Positions 35,011 through 43,931 of a DNA stretch of 64,000 bases are shown here, one piece after another. The notes beneath the pieces were generated by a model. That model ran no database searches, was not told where the DNA came from, and was given only the letters and a program-made list of their open reading frames with translations. Position 1 is the first letter of the stretch. Each line of letters begins with the position of its first letter. This DNA comes from Falsiroseomonas ponticola. Its GTDB lineage: Bacteria > Pseudomonadota > Alphaproteobacteria > Acetobacterales > Acetobacteraceae. The DNA is taken from contig NZ_JAERQN010000001.1 in NCBI RefSeq assembly GCF_016805305.1, forward strand, positions 1,364,001 to 1,428,000, given 5' to 3'. The translations under genes were made by a program, and so were the position numbers.

Positions 35011-36971
35011 AGGGTTTCCTCTCCCTCGCCCGGCGCCACGGCGTCGCGGTGTTCGGGCTGGTGCTGCTGGTGGCGGCGATCTGGGTGGTGCAGAAGGAAT
35101 TCCGCAGCCTCTCGGTGGCCGACATCAAGGCGGCGCTGGCGGCGATCCCGCCGGGCACGCTGTGGATCGCGGCGGGGTGGACCGTGCTCGCCTATGCGGT
35201 GCTGACCATCTACGACCGGCTGGGCAGCGTCTATGCGGGCTATCCCGTCAGCTACGCGCGCACCTCGCTGGCCTCCTTCTGCGCCTATACGCTGGCGCAC
35301 AACCTCGGCTTCGCGGCGGTGTCGGGGGCGGCGGTGCGCTACCGCTTCTACGCGGCCTGGGGGCTGCCGCCGGTCGCCATCGCCAAGGTCGTCGCCTTCA
35401 CCTCGCTCACCTTCGGGCTCGGCGGCTTCGCGCTGGGCGGCATGGTGCTGGTGGTGGAGCCGGAGGTGGTGCCGGGCCTCGGCGAGCATGTGCCGCACTG
35501 GATGATGCAGGGCATCGGCCTGGTGATGTGGGCGCTGGTCATCGCCTACGTCACCATGTCCCGCATCCGGTCGCACATCACCATCTTCGGGCACCGGATC
35601 GACCTGCCGGGCTTCCGCATGGCGGTGGCGCAGACGGTGCTGGCCAGCGTCGATGTCGCCGTCACGGCGATGATCTTCTACGCCCTGCTGCCGCAAGCGG
35701 AGGGGCTGACCTTCCTCCGCTTCCTCGGCATCTACATCACCGCCTACACCGCCGGCATCGCGGCCAGCCTGCCCGGGGGCATCGGCGTCTTCGACGGCGC
35801 CATCCTGATCGGGCTCGCCCCCTGGCTGACGCCGGCGCAGGTGGTGGGCGCGCTGCTGCTGTTCCGCCTCTACTACTACATCGTGCCGCTGTTCCTGGCC
35901 GGCATCCTCTTCGCGGGGTTCGAGATCGCGCAGCGCCGCGCGGTGCTGGCGCGCTTCGCCGCCGACCAGCGCGTGACCGATGCGCTGGAAGTGCCGGCCA
36001 TCGCGGGTCTCGTCGGCCTCGGCGGCACGCTGCTGCTGTTCCTGGGCGCGCTGCCGACGCGCGACAGCGCCGTCGCGCTCTGGGCGGGGTACGAGGCCGC
36101 GGTCGCGTCCCATTTCGCGGCCTCCATCGTGGGGTCGCTGCTGCTGGTGATGGGCTACGGGCTGCTGCGGCGCCTGACGCTGGCCTGGGGGGCGGGGATC
36201 ATCCTGCTGCTCAACGGCGCGCTGATCTGCTGGCTGCGCGCCGATGGCTGGTGGCTCTGGGGGGCCTTCATCCTGGTGGCGGCGCTGCTGGCCGCCATGC
36301 GCAGCGCCTTCTACCGCGACGCGCGGCTGATGCGGGAGCCGATGGGGGTGGAGACGGTGCTGCCGCTGGCCGTGGTCGGCGCCTGCGCCATCATGCTCGC
36401 CATGGTCAGCTATGGCGGCAAGGTGGGCGGGGAGAGCTGGTGGGAGGTGGTGGTCAGCCCGCTGGCGCCGGACAGCCTGCGCTTTTCCGTGGGCCTGGCC
36501 GCCGTGCTGCTGCTGGTGGCGGCCGCGCGGCTGCTGCGCCCCGCGCGCCTGGCGCCGGAACCCTGGGGGGAGGAGGTGCGCGGCCGCCTGAAGGCGCTGG
36601 GCGCCGTGGCGCCGGAGACGGCGGATGGCGCGGTGTTCGGGGAAGCCGGGCGCGCCGGCTTCGGCTTCGTCCGGCGCAACGGCGTCTGGCTGGCGCTCGG
36701 CGATCCGGCGGGGGAGGAGCGGGACCGCGTTTCCGCCATCTGGCGCTTCCGCGACATGTGCGACCGCGCCGGGGTGGATGCCGCCTTCTGGCGCGTGGGG
36801 CCCGGGCTGCTGCGCGTCTATGGCGATATCGGCCTGACCGCCTTCCCGATCGAGGCGGCAGCCGGGGGCGAGCCGGGCGAGCGCTACCTGGCCTGCCGGG
36901 CGGAGCGCGACCTGCAGGCGCTGCTGCCCCTGCTGCCGGTGGTGGAGCCGACGCAGGGCTTCCGGCGATAG
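35007..36971 (+). CDS. MprF-like membrane protein with shortened C-terminal synthase domain
   Basis: The protein has 654 residues. Residues 1-510 hold about 13-14 membrane segments, matching the MprF flippase part ([17 protein letters not shown] is the conserved flippase motif). The C-terminal 145 residues match only the beginning of the DUF2156/GNAT-like aminoacyl-transferase domain: [20 protein letters not shown] then [15 protein letters not shown]. The following part that binds tRNA and lipid in full-length MprF (about 850 residues) is missing. I find no continuation in other frames before the convergent gene. It is translationally coupled to lysK. Confidence 0.82.
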   Translation: MKGFLSLARRHGVAVFGLVLLVAAIWVVQKEFRSLSVADIKAALAAIPPGTLWIAAGWTVLAYAVLTIYDRLGSVYAGYPVSYARTSLASFCAYTLAHNLGFAAVSGAAVRYRFYAAWGLPPVAIAKVVAFTSLTFGLGGFALGGMVLVVEPEVVPGLGEHVPHWMMQGIGLVMWALVIAYVTMSRIRSHITIFGHRIDLPGFRMAVAQTVLASVDVAVTAMIFYALLPQAEGLTFLRFLGIYITAYTAGIAASLPGGIGVFDGAILIGLAPWLTPAQVVGALLLFRLYYYIVPLFLAGILFAGFEIAQRRAVLARFAADQRVTDALEVPAIAGLVGLGGTLLLFLGALPTRDSAVALWAGYEAAVASHFAASIVGSLLLVMGYGLLRRLTLAWGAGIILLLNGALICWLRADGWWLWGAFILVAALLAAMRSAFYRDARLMREPMGVETVLPLAVVGACAIMLAMVSYGGKVGGESWWEVVVSPLAPDSLRFSVGLAAVLLLVAAARLLRPARLAPEPWGEEVRGRLKALGAVAPETADGAVFGEAGRAGFGFVRRNGVWLALGDPAGEERDRVSAIWRFRDMCDRAGVDAAFWRVGPGLLRVYGDIGLTAFPIEAAAGGEPGERYLACRAERDLQALLPLLPVVEPTQGFRR

Positions 36972-36996
36972 GGCGGCGGGGCATCCCCCGCCGCCG
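36971..36996. terminator. Bidirectional hairpin between convergent genes
   Basis: GGGCGGCGGGG (36971-36981) pairs with CCCCGCCGCCC (36986-36996) across a 4-nt loop, in the 34-nt gap between the MprF-like gene and the convergent reductase gene. A strong stem on both strands, without a T-run. Confidence 0.6.
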
Positions 36997-37005
36997 CCCG
37001 CCGGC

Positions 37006-37890
37006 CTATGCCGCGACCGGGAAGCTGCCCTTCAGCTGTTCGAGAAAGGCTTCCAGCGTCCGCGGCGGCGTGCCGGTCAGGCGCGCCACCGCATCCGTCG
37101 GCGCCGGCATCCGGCCTTCCCGCGTGTTGCGGTCCATCGTGACGATCACGGGCACCATCGGGGCCGGCACGCCATGGCGCGCCAGGGTCTCGGCCAGCGC
37201 CGCATCCTCCAGCGGCAGCACGCGGATGGGCTTGCCGAGGAGGCGGCTGGCGAGGTCCGCGACCTCCGCCACCGTCCAGCCGCGCGGGCCGGTGATGTCG
37301 ATCGTCTCCCGCGCCGCGCTGCCGGCGGCCAGCGCCGCGGCGGCGGCACGGGCGGCATCGAGGCGGGCGACATAGGGCACCCGCCCTTCCCCGGCCGCGC
37401 TGGTCCAGATGCCGGAAGCGAGGATGCCGGGCAGCGAGCCCAGCAGGTTCTCCTGGTACCAGCTGACGCGGAGGATGGTGTGGGGCAGGCCGGTGGCGCG
37501 CACCGCTTCCTCCGTCGCGTGGTGGTCGCCGGCGAAGACCACCGGCGATCCGGGCTCGGGATTCGGCATGGAGGTGTAGAGCAGGCGCCGCACGCCGGCC
37601 CTGGCCGCGGCCTCCACCGCGGCGCGATGCTGCGCGACGCGGCGGCCGGGGCGGTCGAAGGCGTCGGTGGAGACGATCAGCACGCGATCGACGCCGCGGA
37701 AGCCCTCGGCGAGGGAGGCGGCATCGTCGAAGTCGATCCGCCGCGCCGCCACCCCCGCCGGCAGGCCCGCGAGCTTCGCGGGATCCCGCGTGCCGGCGAC
37801 GATGGGGCCGGGGTGGAGGGTGGCGAGGTGTTCGACGGCGAGGCGGCCGAGCTGGCCGGCGGCGCCGGTGACGAGGAGGGTTTCAGCCAT
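37006..37890 (-). CDS. NAD(P)H-binding SDR, QorB/NmrA-like quinone reductase
   Basis: The protein has 294 residues. The atypical-SDR nucleotide motif LLVTGAAGQLGRLAVEHL is at the N-terminus; VSWYQENLLGSLPGIL and ITGPRGWTVAEVADLASRL are typical of the NmrA/QorB (YtfG-like) group, which reduce quinones or sense NADP(H). Start ATG 37890; the frame extends 8 codons upstream. It is divergent from an HxlR regulator, the same arrangement as E. coli ytfG/ytfH, which suggests redox or electrophile control. Confidence 0.8.
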   Translation of the reverse strand: MAETLLVTGAAGQLGRLAVEHLATLHPGPIVAGTRDPAKLAGLPAGVAARRIDFDDAASLAEGFRGVDRVLIVSTDAFDRPGRRVAQHRAAVEAAARAGVRRLLYTSMPNPEPGSPVVFAGDHHATEEAVRATGLPHTILRVSWYQENLLGSLPGILASGIWTSAAGEGRVPYVARLDAARAAAAALAAGSAARETIDITGPRGWTVAEVADLASRLLGKPIRVLPLEDAALAETLARHGVPAPMVPVIVTMDRNTREGRMPAPTDAVARLTGTPPRTLEAFLEQLKGSFPVAA

Positions 37891-37925
37891 GGTCCGGGTC
37901 CTTGATGCAGGCACTTCTGCGCGCT

Positions 37926-37959
37926 GGTTCCTTTCTGGAAGCAGGGCTAGAAAGTAGCC
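37926..37959. promoter_or_regulatory. Predicted HxlR operator
   Basis: GGTTCCTTTCT (37926-37936) and AGAAAGTAGCC (37949-37959) are complementary at 9 of 11 positions with a 12-nt centre. It sits between the reductase and regulator starts and overlaps the likely promoters of both. Confidence 0.55.
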
Positions 37960-38005
37960 TCATGGACATGGACCGGGGCCCGGATGCCGTAAAGAAGGCA
38001 CCGGC

Positions 38006-38443
38006 ATGACCCCTGGGCACAGGAAGGATACCGACCCCGTGGCAGACATCCCGCCGCCGCGCCGCAGGACGCTGGCCGAGGTCAAGGCATCCGGCATGAC
38101 CATCGAGGATTGCCCGATCCGCGACGTGGTCTCCGGCCTGGCGGGCAAATGGTCGGTGCTGATCCTGCTGGCGCTGGATGAACGGCCGCATCGCTTCGGG
38201 GAGTTGCGGCGGGCGATCAGCGACATCTCCCAGCGCATGCTGACGATCACGCTGCGCGACCTGCAGCGCGACGGGCTGCTGACGCGGACGGTGCACCCGA
38301 CGGTGCCGCCGAGCGTGGAATACGCGCTGACCGGGCTCGGCCGTTCGCTGGTGCAGGCGGTGATGCCGCTGGTCGGCTGGGCGGATCGCCACCACGGCGC
38401 CATCCGGGATGCGCGGCAGGGGTTCGACCGCGCGGGGGCCTGA
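38006..38443 (+). CDS. HxlR family regulator
   Basis: The protein has 145 residues with the HxlR winged helix: [20 protein letters not shown] then [15 protein letters not shown] and [18 protein letters not shown]. Cys36 just before the HTH is the conserved sensing cysteine of QorR/YodB-type members that react to quinones, diamide or aldehydes. It is divergent from the quinone-reductase-like gene, with an inverted repeat between them. Start ATG 38006. Confidence 0.88.
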   Translation: MTPGHRKDTDPVADIPPPRRRTLAEVKASGMTIEDCPIRDVVSGLAGKWSVLILLALDERPHRFGELRRAISDISQRMLTITLRDLQRDGLLTRTVHPTVPPSVEYALTGLGRSLVQAVMPLVGWADRHHGAIRDARQGFDRAGA

Positions 38444-38476
38444 CCGCCGCCCTGGCGGGGGCGAATTGCGCGGCCT

Positions 38477-38493
38477 GGTGAATCGGGTTCACC
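38477..38493. promoter_or_regulatory. Predicted LysR site upstream of its own gene
   Basis: GGTGAA-TCGGG-TTCACC is a perfect inverted repeat containing TGAATCGGGTTCA, a T-N11-A LysR-type motif. It lies 7 nt before the LysR start. A related sequence recurs before the SDR gene at 39441. Confidence 0.6.
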
Positions 38494-38500
38494 TGCCGCC

Positions 38501-39445
38501 ATGCCGCGCCACCTGCCCTTCACCGCGCTCCGCGCCTTCGAGGCCGCCACCAGGACGGGCTCCTTCCGCCTCGCGGCCGACGATCTCGGCCTGACGCCGA
38601 GCGCCGTCAGCCACGCCATCCGCGGGCTGGAACGCGACCTCGGCACCATGCTGTTCGAGCGCGAGGGGCGCGCCATCCGCCTGACGCCGGAAGGCGAGAC
38701 GCTGATGCGCCATGTCGAGCGCGGCTTCGGCGAGTTGCAGCTGGGCATCGCCAGCATCGCCGCGCGCAGGCCGCTGCTGCTGAAGCTGCACAGCGCGCCG
38801 AGCTTCGCCGCGCAATGGCTGGTGCCGCGGCTCGGCCGGCTGCTGCAGGAATGCGAGGGGCTGGAGCTGCGGATCGCCGCGGGCACCGACTACACCCGCT
38901 TCCTGGCCGACGAATTCGATGGCGACATCGTCTATGGCGCGCCGCCGCACCAGCTGCCCGCCACGGCGGGGCAGCCGGGCCTGGTGGTGGTGCCGCTGGG
39001 GACGGAGGTGGTGACGCCGCTCTGCGCGCCCGCGCTGGCGGCCCGCATCCAGGGCGCGCGCGACCTGTTCGGCCAGGTGCTGATCGAGAGCGACAACAAG
39101 CGCGTGCGCTGGCCCGCCTGGTTCGCGGCGAACGGCCTGGCCGCGCCGCCGCCGCGCGGGCCGCGCTTCGACCGCAGCTTCCTGTCCCTGAGCGCGGCGA
39201 TGGATGGGCTGGGCGTCGCGCTGGAATCGACCATGCTGGCGGAACGGGAGATCGCGGCCGGCCGCCTGGTGCAGCCGCTGAAGGGGGTGTGCGAGGACGT
39301 GGTCTATACCGGCCACTGGCTCGTCTTCCCCCGGTCCAAGCGATACACGCGGTCCATGGTGCTGTTCCTGCGCTGGCTGGCGCGGGAGCTGGCGCTGGAC
39401 CTGGGGCCGGAGGAGCTGGGCGGCGGCGCGGGCCCGGATCGGTGA
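38501..39445 (+). CDS. LysR family regulator, GcvA-like
   Basis: The protein has 314 residues. The N-terminal HTH is LTPSAVSHAIRGLERDLG, preceded by LPFTALRAFEAATRTGSFR, typical of GcvA-type LysR proteins. The effector domain starts about residue 90 (LLKLHSAPSFAAQWLVPRL) and ends with GHWLVFPRSKRYTRSM. It is encoded 94 nt upstream of the SDR-transketolase-TRAP genes in the same direction and probably controls them in response to the pathway substrate. Confidence 0.88.
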   Translation: MPRHLPFTALRAFEAATRTGSFRLAADDLGLTPSAVSHAIRGLERDLGTMLFEREGRAIRLTPEGETLMRHVERGFGELQLGIASIAARRPLLLKLHSAPSFAAQWLVPRLGRLLQECEGLELRIAAGTDYTRFLADEFDGDIVYGAPPHQLPATAGQPGLVVVPLGTEVVTPLCAPALAARIQGARDLFGQVLIESDNKRVRWPAWFAANGLAAPPPRGPRFDRSFLSLSAAMDGLGVALESTMLAEREIAAGRLVQPLKGVCEDVVYTGHWLVFPRSKRYTRSMVLFLRWLARELALDLGPEELGGGAGPDR

Positions 39446-39454
39446 ATCCAGTTC
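39441..39454. promoter_or_regulatory. Second GGTGAATC-type site, before the catabolic genes
   Basis: GGTGAATC-CA-GTTC shares GGTGAATC-N2-GTTC with the site at 38477. It overlaps the LysR stop codon and lies 86 nt before the SDR start, where a LysR activator would bind. The right arm is less symmetric than in the first site. Confidence 0.45.
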
Positions 39455-39539
39455 TTTGATCGGCGCGAATTTCTCGCTTTTGGTGAGGCGTGGGGCGGTG
39501 CACCGTGACCTCAACACGAGGAAAGAACGAGGAAGCGCC

Positions 39540-40289
39540 GTGCTGCTTACCGACAAGACCGCCGTCATTTCCGGCGCCGCCAGCGCCCGCGGCATCGGCC
39601 GCGCCACGGCGCGGCTATTCGTCCAGCATGGCGCGCGGGTCGCGATCCTGGACCTGGATGCGGCGGGGGCGAAGGCGGCGGCGGCCGAGCTGGGCGATGG
39701 CCACCTCGGCCTGGGCTGCGACGTCGCCGATGCGCAGAGCTGCCGCGCCGCGGCGGAGCAGGTGATCGGCGCCTTCGGGCAGGTCGATATCCTCGTCAAC
39801 AATGCCGGCATCTCCCAGCCCGTGAAGACGATGGAGATCACGCCCGCGGACTGGCAGCGGATCGTCGATGTGAACATGACGGGGGTGCTGTTCCTCAGCC
39901 AGGCCTTCATCCCGCATATGCGGGCGCGGCGGCAGGGCTCCATCGCCTGCATGTCGAGCGTTTCCGCCCAGCGCGGCGGCGGCATCTTCGGCGGGCCGCA
40001 CTATTCCGCCGCCAAGGCCGGCGTGCTGGGCCTGGCCAAGGCGATGGCGCGGGAACTGGGCCCGGACGGCATCCGCGTGAACAGCGTGACGCCGGGGCTG
40101 ATCCAGACCGACATCACCGGCGGCAAGCTGACGCCGGCGATGAAGGCGGAGATCCTGAAGGGCATCCCGCTGAACCGGCTGGGCGAGGCGGAGGACGTGG
40201 CGCGGATCTACCTGTTCCTCGCCTCCGACCTCTCCTCCTACGTCACGGGCGCGGTCATCGACGTCAATGGCGGGATGCTGATCCACTAA
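39540..40289 (+). CDS. Short-chain dehydrogenase/reductase
   Basis: The protein has 249 residues of classical SDR. AVISGAASARGIGRATARLF is the nucleotide loop, NNAGISQPV the structural motif, and Ser/Tyr/Lys are in MSSVSAQ and PHYSAAKAG. An Asp after beta-2 (ILDLDAAG) favours NAD over NADP. The GTG at 39540 with ACGAGGAAG upstream is the start. As first gene of the catabolic run it probably oxidises an alcohol group of the imported substrate. Confidence 0.88.
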   Translation: MLLTDKTAVISGAASARGIGRATARLFVQHGARVAILDLDAAGAKAAAAELGDGHLGLGCDVADAQSCRAAAEQVIGAFGQVDILVNNAGISQPVKTMEITPADWQRIVDVNMTGVLFLSQAFIPHMRARRQGSIACMSSVSAQRGGGIFGGPHYSAAKAGVLGLAKAMARELGPDGIRVNSVTPGLIQTDITGGKLTPAMKAEILKGIPLNRLGEAEDVARIYLFLASDLSSYVTGAVIDVNGGMLIH

Positions 40290-40332
40290 CGGGGTCCGCC
40301 CCGCTTCACCACGGCAGGAAGGGAGACGCGCG

Positions 40333-41184
40333 ATGGATGCGCGATCGCCGATGCGCGCCAATGCGCCATCGCTGGAGGAACGCGCGCGGCGCATCCGCCG
40401 CCACGCGCTGCGGATGGGGGAGGTGCAGGGACAGGGCTACATCGCCCAGGCGCTGGGCGTGGCCGATGTGCTGGCGGTGTCCTGGTTCCACGCGCTGCGC
40501 TACCGGCCGGAGGATCCGGGGTGGGAGGGGCGGGACCGCTTCCTGCTCTCCATCGGCCACTACGCCATCGCGCTCTATGCCGCGCTGATCGAGGCGGGCG
40601 TGATCCCGGAAGCGGAGATCGAGACCTACGGCACCGATGATTCGCGCCTGCCGATGTCCGGCATGGCCAGCTACACGCCGGGGATGGAGATCAGCGGCGG
40701 GTCGCTCGGCATCGGGCTCGGCATCGCGGTCGGCAAGGCGCTCGGCCTGAAGCGCAAGGGGGGCGACCGCTTCGTCTACAACCTGATGTCGGACGGGGAG
40801 CTGGATGAAGGCCCGGTCTGGGAAGCCGCGATGTCGGCGGGGCACTGGCAGCTCGGCAACCTCATCAACATCGTGGACGTCAACCGCATGCAGGCCGATG
40901 GCGTCTCCACCGGCGTGATGAATTTCGAACCGCTGGCGCCGAAGTGGGAAGCCTTCGGCTGGCACGTGCAGCGCGTGGACGGCAACGACATCCCGGCGCT
41001 GGTGCGCGCCTTCGATGCGGCGCGCGACGTCGCGGCGCCGAAGCCGCGCATCATCATCTGCGACACGCGGATGGCGAAGGGCGTGCCCTTCCTGGAGGCG
41101 CGCGAGAAGGCGCATTTCCTGCGCGTGGAGCCGCATGAATGGGCGCTGGCGATCGCCGCGCTGGATGAGGGGAGGGTGGCATGA
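40333..41184 (+). CDS. Transketolase, N-terminal (TPP-binding) subunit
   Basis: The protein has 283 residues and is the thiamine-diphosphate half of a split transketolase. It contains HALRMGEVQGQGYIAQALG (the family usually has a GHxG-type start), LLSIGHYAIALYAAL, and the TPP motif MSDGELDEGPVWEAAMSAGH...NRMQADG. The C-terminal half is the next gene, overlapping by 4 nt. Split transketolases in catabolic clusters act on unusual ketoses, such as branched or sulfonated sugars, rather than in the pentose phosphate pathway. Confidence 0.9.
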   Translation: MDARSPMRANAPSLEERARRIRRHALRMGEVQGQGYIAQALGVADVLAVSWFHALRYRPEDPGWEGRDRFLLSIGHYAIALYAALIEAGVIPEAEIETYGTDDSRLPMSGMASYTPGMEISGGSLGIGLGIAVGKALGLKRKGGDRFVYNLMSDGELDEGPVWEAAMSAGHWQLGNLINIVDVNRMQADGVSTGVMNFEPLAPKWEAFGWHVQRVDGNDIPALVRAFDAARDVAAPKPRIIICDTRMAKGVPFLEAREKAHFLRVEPHEWALAIAALDEGRVA

Positions 41185-42230
41185 GCCGCATCAGGCGTGG
41201 CCCCTGGGGGCGTGGCGAGGCCGGCAGCGTGGCGGAGGCCGATCCCTCCCGCCCGCGGCTCACCACCTCCGCCATGATCGCCTCCCTCGCCGGGCCGGAC
41301 CAGCGCACCAGCCCCGCGCCCTTCGGCCGCGCGCTGGTGGAGCTGGCGCGGTCGCGGCCGGAGATCCTCGGCATGACCGCGGATCTCGCGAAGTACACGG
41401 ACCTGCATGTCTTCGCGGCGGCCTATCCGGACCGCTTCTACCAGATGGGCATGGCGGAGCAGAACCTGATGCTGGCGGCCGCGGGGCTGGCGCATGAGGG
41501 CTTCGTGCCCTTCGTCACCACCTACGCCGCCTTCGCATCCCGCCGCACCTTCGACTTCATCAGCCAGGGCATCGCGGAGGAAGGCCTGCCGGTGAAGATC
41601 TGCTGCGCGCTGCCGGGGCTGACGACGGGCTACGGGCCGAGCCACCAGGCGACGGAGGATATCGCGATCTTCCGCGGCATGCCGGAGCTGGTGATCGTCG
41701 ATCCCTGCGACGCGCTCGACATCCAGCAGGCGGTGCCGGCGATCGCGGCGCATGACGGGCCCGTCTACATGCGCCTGCTGCGCGGCAACGTGCCGCTGGT
41801 GCTGGACGAATACGACTACCGCTTCGAACTCGGCCGCGCGGCGCTGCTGCGCGACGGCGCGGATGCGCTGGTCATCGCCTCCGGCTTCATGACCATGCGG
41901 GCGCTGGAGGCGGCGAAGCTGCTGGCCGCCGACAAGGTGGATGTGGCGGTGCTGCACGTGCCGACCATCAAGCCGCTGGACACCGCGACCATCCTGCGGG
42001 AGGCCGCGCGGACGGGCCGCATGGTGGTGGTGGCGGAGAACCACACGGTGATCGGCGGGCTGGGCGAGGCCGTGGCCGCGCTGCTGCTGCGCGAGGGCGT
42101 GATCCCGCCGCGCTTCCGCCAGGTGGCGCTGCCCGACGCCTTCCTCGACGCCGGCGCGCTGCCGACGCTGCATGACCGCTACGGCATCTCGGCCGGGGCG
42201 ATGGCGAGGAGCATTCGCGGCTGGCTCTAG
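41181..42230 (+). CDS. Transketolase, C-terminal subunit
   Basis: The protein has 349 residues: the pyrimidine-binding domain (RFYQMGMAEQNLMLAAAGLA, with the catalytic Glu in MAEQN), TTYAAFASRRTFDFI and GYGPSHQATEDIAIFRGMP, and the C-terminal domain (VVVAENHTVIGGLGEAVAAL). It must pair with the N-subunit for activity. The start overlaps the previous gene (ATGA); about 40 extra N-terminal residues look disordered, so a later start is possible. Confidence 0.9.
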   Translation: MSRIRRGPWGRGEAGSVAEADPSRPRLTTSAMIASLAGPDQRTSPAPFGRALVELARSRPEILGMTADLAKYTDLHVFAAAYPDRFYQMGMAEQNLMLAAAGLAHEGFVPFVTTYAAFASRRTFDFISQGIAEEGLPVKICCALPGLTTGYGPSHQATEDIAIFRGMPELVIVDPCDALDIQQAVPAIAAHDGPVYMRLLRGNVPLVLDEYDYRFELGRAALLRDGADALVIASGFMTMRALEAAKLLAADKVDVAVLHVPTIKPLDTATILREAARTGRMVVVAENHTVIGGLGEAVAALLLREGVIPPRFRQVALPDAFLDAGALPTLHDRYGISAGAMARSIRGWL

Positions 42231-42264
42231 CCGCCGCCGTTTCACCCAGGAGGAGACCGACAAG

Positions 42265-43260
42265 ATGACCATCACCCTCACCCGCCGGGCGGCCCTGCTC
42301 GGCGGCATCGGGGCGCTGTGCGCGCCGGCCCTGGCACGGGCGCAGGGGCAGGTCCGCCTGACGCTCGGCCATGGCGCCGCGCCGGGCAACCCGCGCTCCA
42401 TCGCCGCGGACCGCTTCGCCGCCCTGCTGCGGGAGCGCAGCAATGGCCGGATCGAGCTGCGCGTCGCGGGCTCCGCGCAGCTCGGCGACGATGCCGCCAT
42501 GGTGACGGCGCTGCGCACCGGCACGCTCGACCTCTCCGTCAACAGCCAGGGCGCCTCCTCGGCCGTGCTGCCGGAACTCGCCGCGCTCGGCCTGCCCTTC
42601 CTGTTCGAGCGCGCGGAAGCCGCCTATCGCATCGTGGATGGCGCGATCGGGGAGGAGCTGGCGCGGCGGTTCGAGGCGGTGGGCCTCATCGCGCTCGGCT
42701 TCTGGGACAACGGCACGCGCCACACCACGAACAGCCGCCGCGCCATCCTGCGGCCGGAGGATCTGCGCGGCCTGAAGATCCGCACGCCGCCGGATCCGGT
42801 GACGATCGACATCTTCCAGGCGCTGGGCGCGGCGACGCAGCAGATCAACTTCAACGAACTCTACGTCGCGCTGCAGCAGGGCGTGGTGGACGGGCAGGAG
42901 AATCCGCTGGCCAACATCCAGTCCTCCAAGCTGTTCGAGGTGAACCGCTTCGTGTCGCTGACGGGGCACAAATGGGAATGCAACCCCTTCCTCGCCTCCC
43001 GCATCGCCTGGGCCAGGCTGCGGCCGGAGGACCAGCGCCTGGTGCGGGACGCGGCGCGGGAAGCGGGCGCGGAGCAGCGGCGCCTGGCGCAGGAGATCGA
43101 CCTGCGCCTGCTGGCGGAGTTCCGCGCCAACCCCGCGATCGCGGTGAACGAGGTGGACCAGGCGCCCTTCCGCGCCGCGACCGCCGCGGTGGCGGAGCGG
43201 TGGGAGGCGCGGCCCTTCGGCGATTTCGTCCGGCGGCTGCGCGCCGCGGCCGCTTCGTGA
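42265..43260 (+). CDS. TRAP transporter solute-binding protein, DctP family
   Basis: The protein has 331 residues. MTITLTRRAALLGGIGALCA is a signal peptide with a twin arginine. The mature part is DctP-like: LGHGAAPGNPRSIAADRFA, the conserved LKIRTPPDPVTIDIFQALGA containing the carboxylate-binding Arg, and NELYVALQQGVVDGQENPL. It captures an acidic solute in the periplasm and passes it to the DctQM permease encoded next. ATG 42265 follows CAGGAGGAGA. Confidence 0.92.
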   Translation: MTITLTRRAALLGGIGALCAPALARAQGQVRLTLGHGAAPGNPRSIAADRFAALLRERSNGRIELRVAGSAQLGDDAAMVTALRTGTLDLSVNSQGASSAVLPELAALGLPFLFERAEAAYRIVDGAIGEELARRFEAVGLIALGFWDNGTRHTTNSRRAILRPEDLRGLKIRTPPDPVTIDIFQALGAATQQINFNELYVALQQGVVDGQENPLANIQSSKLFEVNRFVSLTGHKWECNPFLASRIAWARLRPEDQRLVRDAAREAGAEQRRLAQEIDLRLLAEFRANPAIAVNEVDQAPFRAATAAVAERWEARPFGDFVRRLRAAAAS

Positions 43261-43261
43261 C

Positions 43262-43858
43262 ATGACCGGCCCCGCCCTCGCCATGCCCGATACGGAGATC
43301 CTGACATCCCCCGGGCACGGCCGGGCGGGGCGCGCGCTGCTCGCGGCCTCCCTCGCCGCGGACCGGGGCGTCGCGCTGGCCTGCCAGGCCGTGCTGCTGT
43401 CCAGCGGGACGGTGCTGATGGCGACGCTCACCGCCAATGTCGTCGCGCGCTACGGGCTCGACACCGGCGGCTTCGACTGGGCGGAGGAGGTGCCGGAGCA
43501 GCTCTTCCCCTGGTTCATCATGGCGGGCGTCGTGCTGGCCGTGCAGGGCGGCGGCCACATCGCCGTCGAATGGCTGCTCGGCCGCCTCGGCCGCGGCGCG
43601 CGCCGCGTGCTGCTGCTGGCGGGCCATGCGCTGGTGGCGGCGGCCTACCTCGCCATGGCGTGGCAGGCGCTGGTGGTGGCCGAGATCGTCGCGATCGAGC
43701 TGAGCCCGGCGCTCCGCCTGCCCAGGAGCTATGGCTACTGGGCGGTGGCCGCGGGCTGCGCGCTGCTGGCGCTGTCCACCGCCACGGTCGCGATCCGCAT
43801 CGCCCTGCGGGGGCCGGAGGCGCTGCCGCAACCCAAGCCGGAGGAGCAGCCGGTATGA
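43262..43858 (+). CDS. TRAP transporter small permease, DctQ family
   Basis: The protein has 198 residues with four membrane segments, the DctQ plan: an N-terminal cytoplasmic tail, then LSSGTVLMATLTANVVARY, the EEVPEQLFPWFIMAG stretch typical of the family, and two more helices. It forms the membrane complex with DctM. The start is 1 nt after the dctP-like stop. The 73 nt before the large permease gene contain no gene. Confidence 0.9.
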   Translation: MTGPALAMPDTEILTSPGHGRAGRALLAASLAADRGVALACQAVLLSSGTVLMATLTANVVARYGLDTGGFDWAEEVPEQLFPWFIMAGVVLAVQGGGHIAVEWLLGRLGRGARRVLLLAGHALVAAAYLAMAWQALVVAEIVAIELSPALRLPRSYGYWAVAAGCALLALSTATVAIRIALRGPEALPQPKPEEQPV

Positions 43859-43931
43859 ATTCCCGGGTCGAACCGCGGGACCTGCGGCCCGCGAAGGAGG
43901 GCGGCGTGCGCAAGCACGGCGCGGAAGAGAG

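Noticed and set aside
36972..37375. Missing MprF synthase half hidden behind a frameshift
   Set aside because: I looked in the other + frames beyond the stop and saw no matching sequence; the region codes for the convergent reductase on the other strand.
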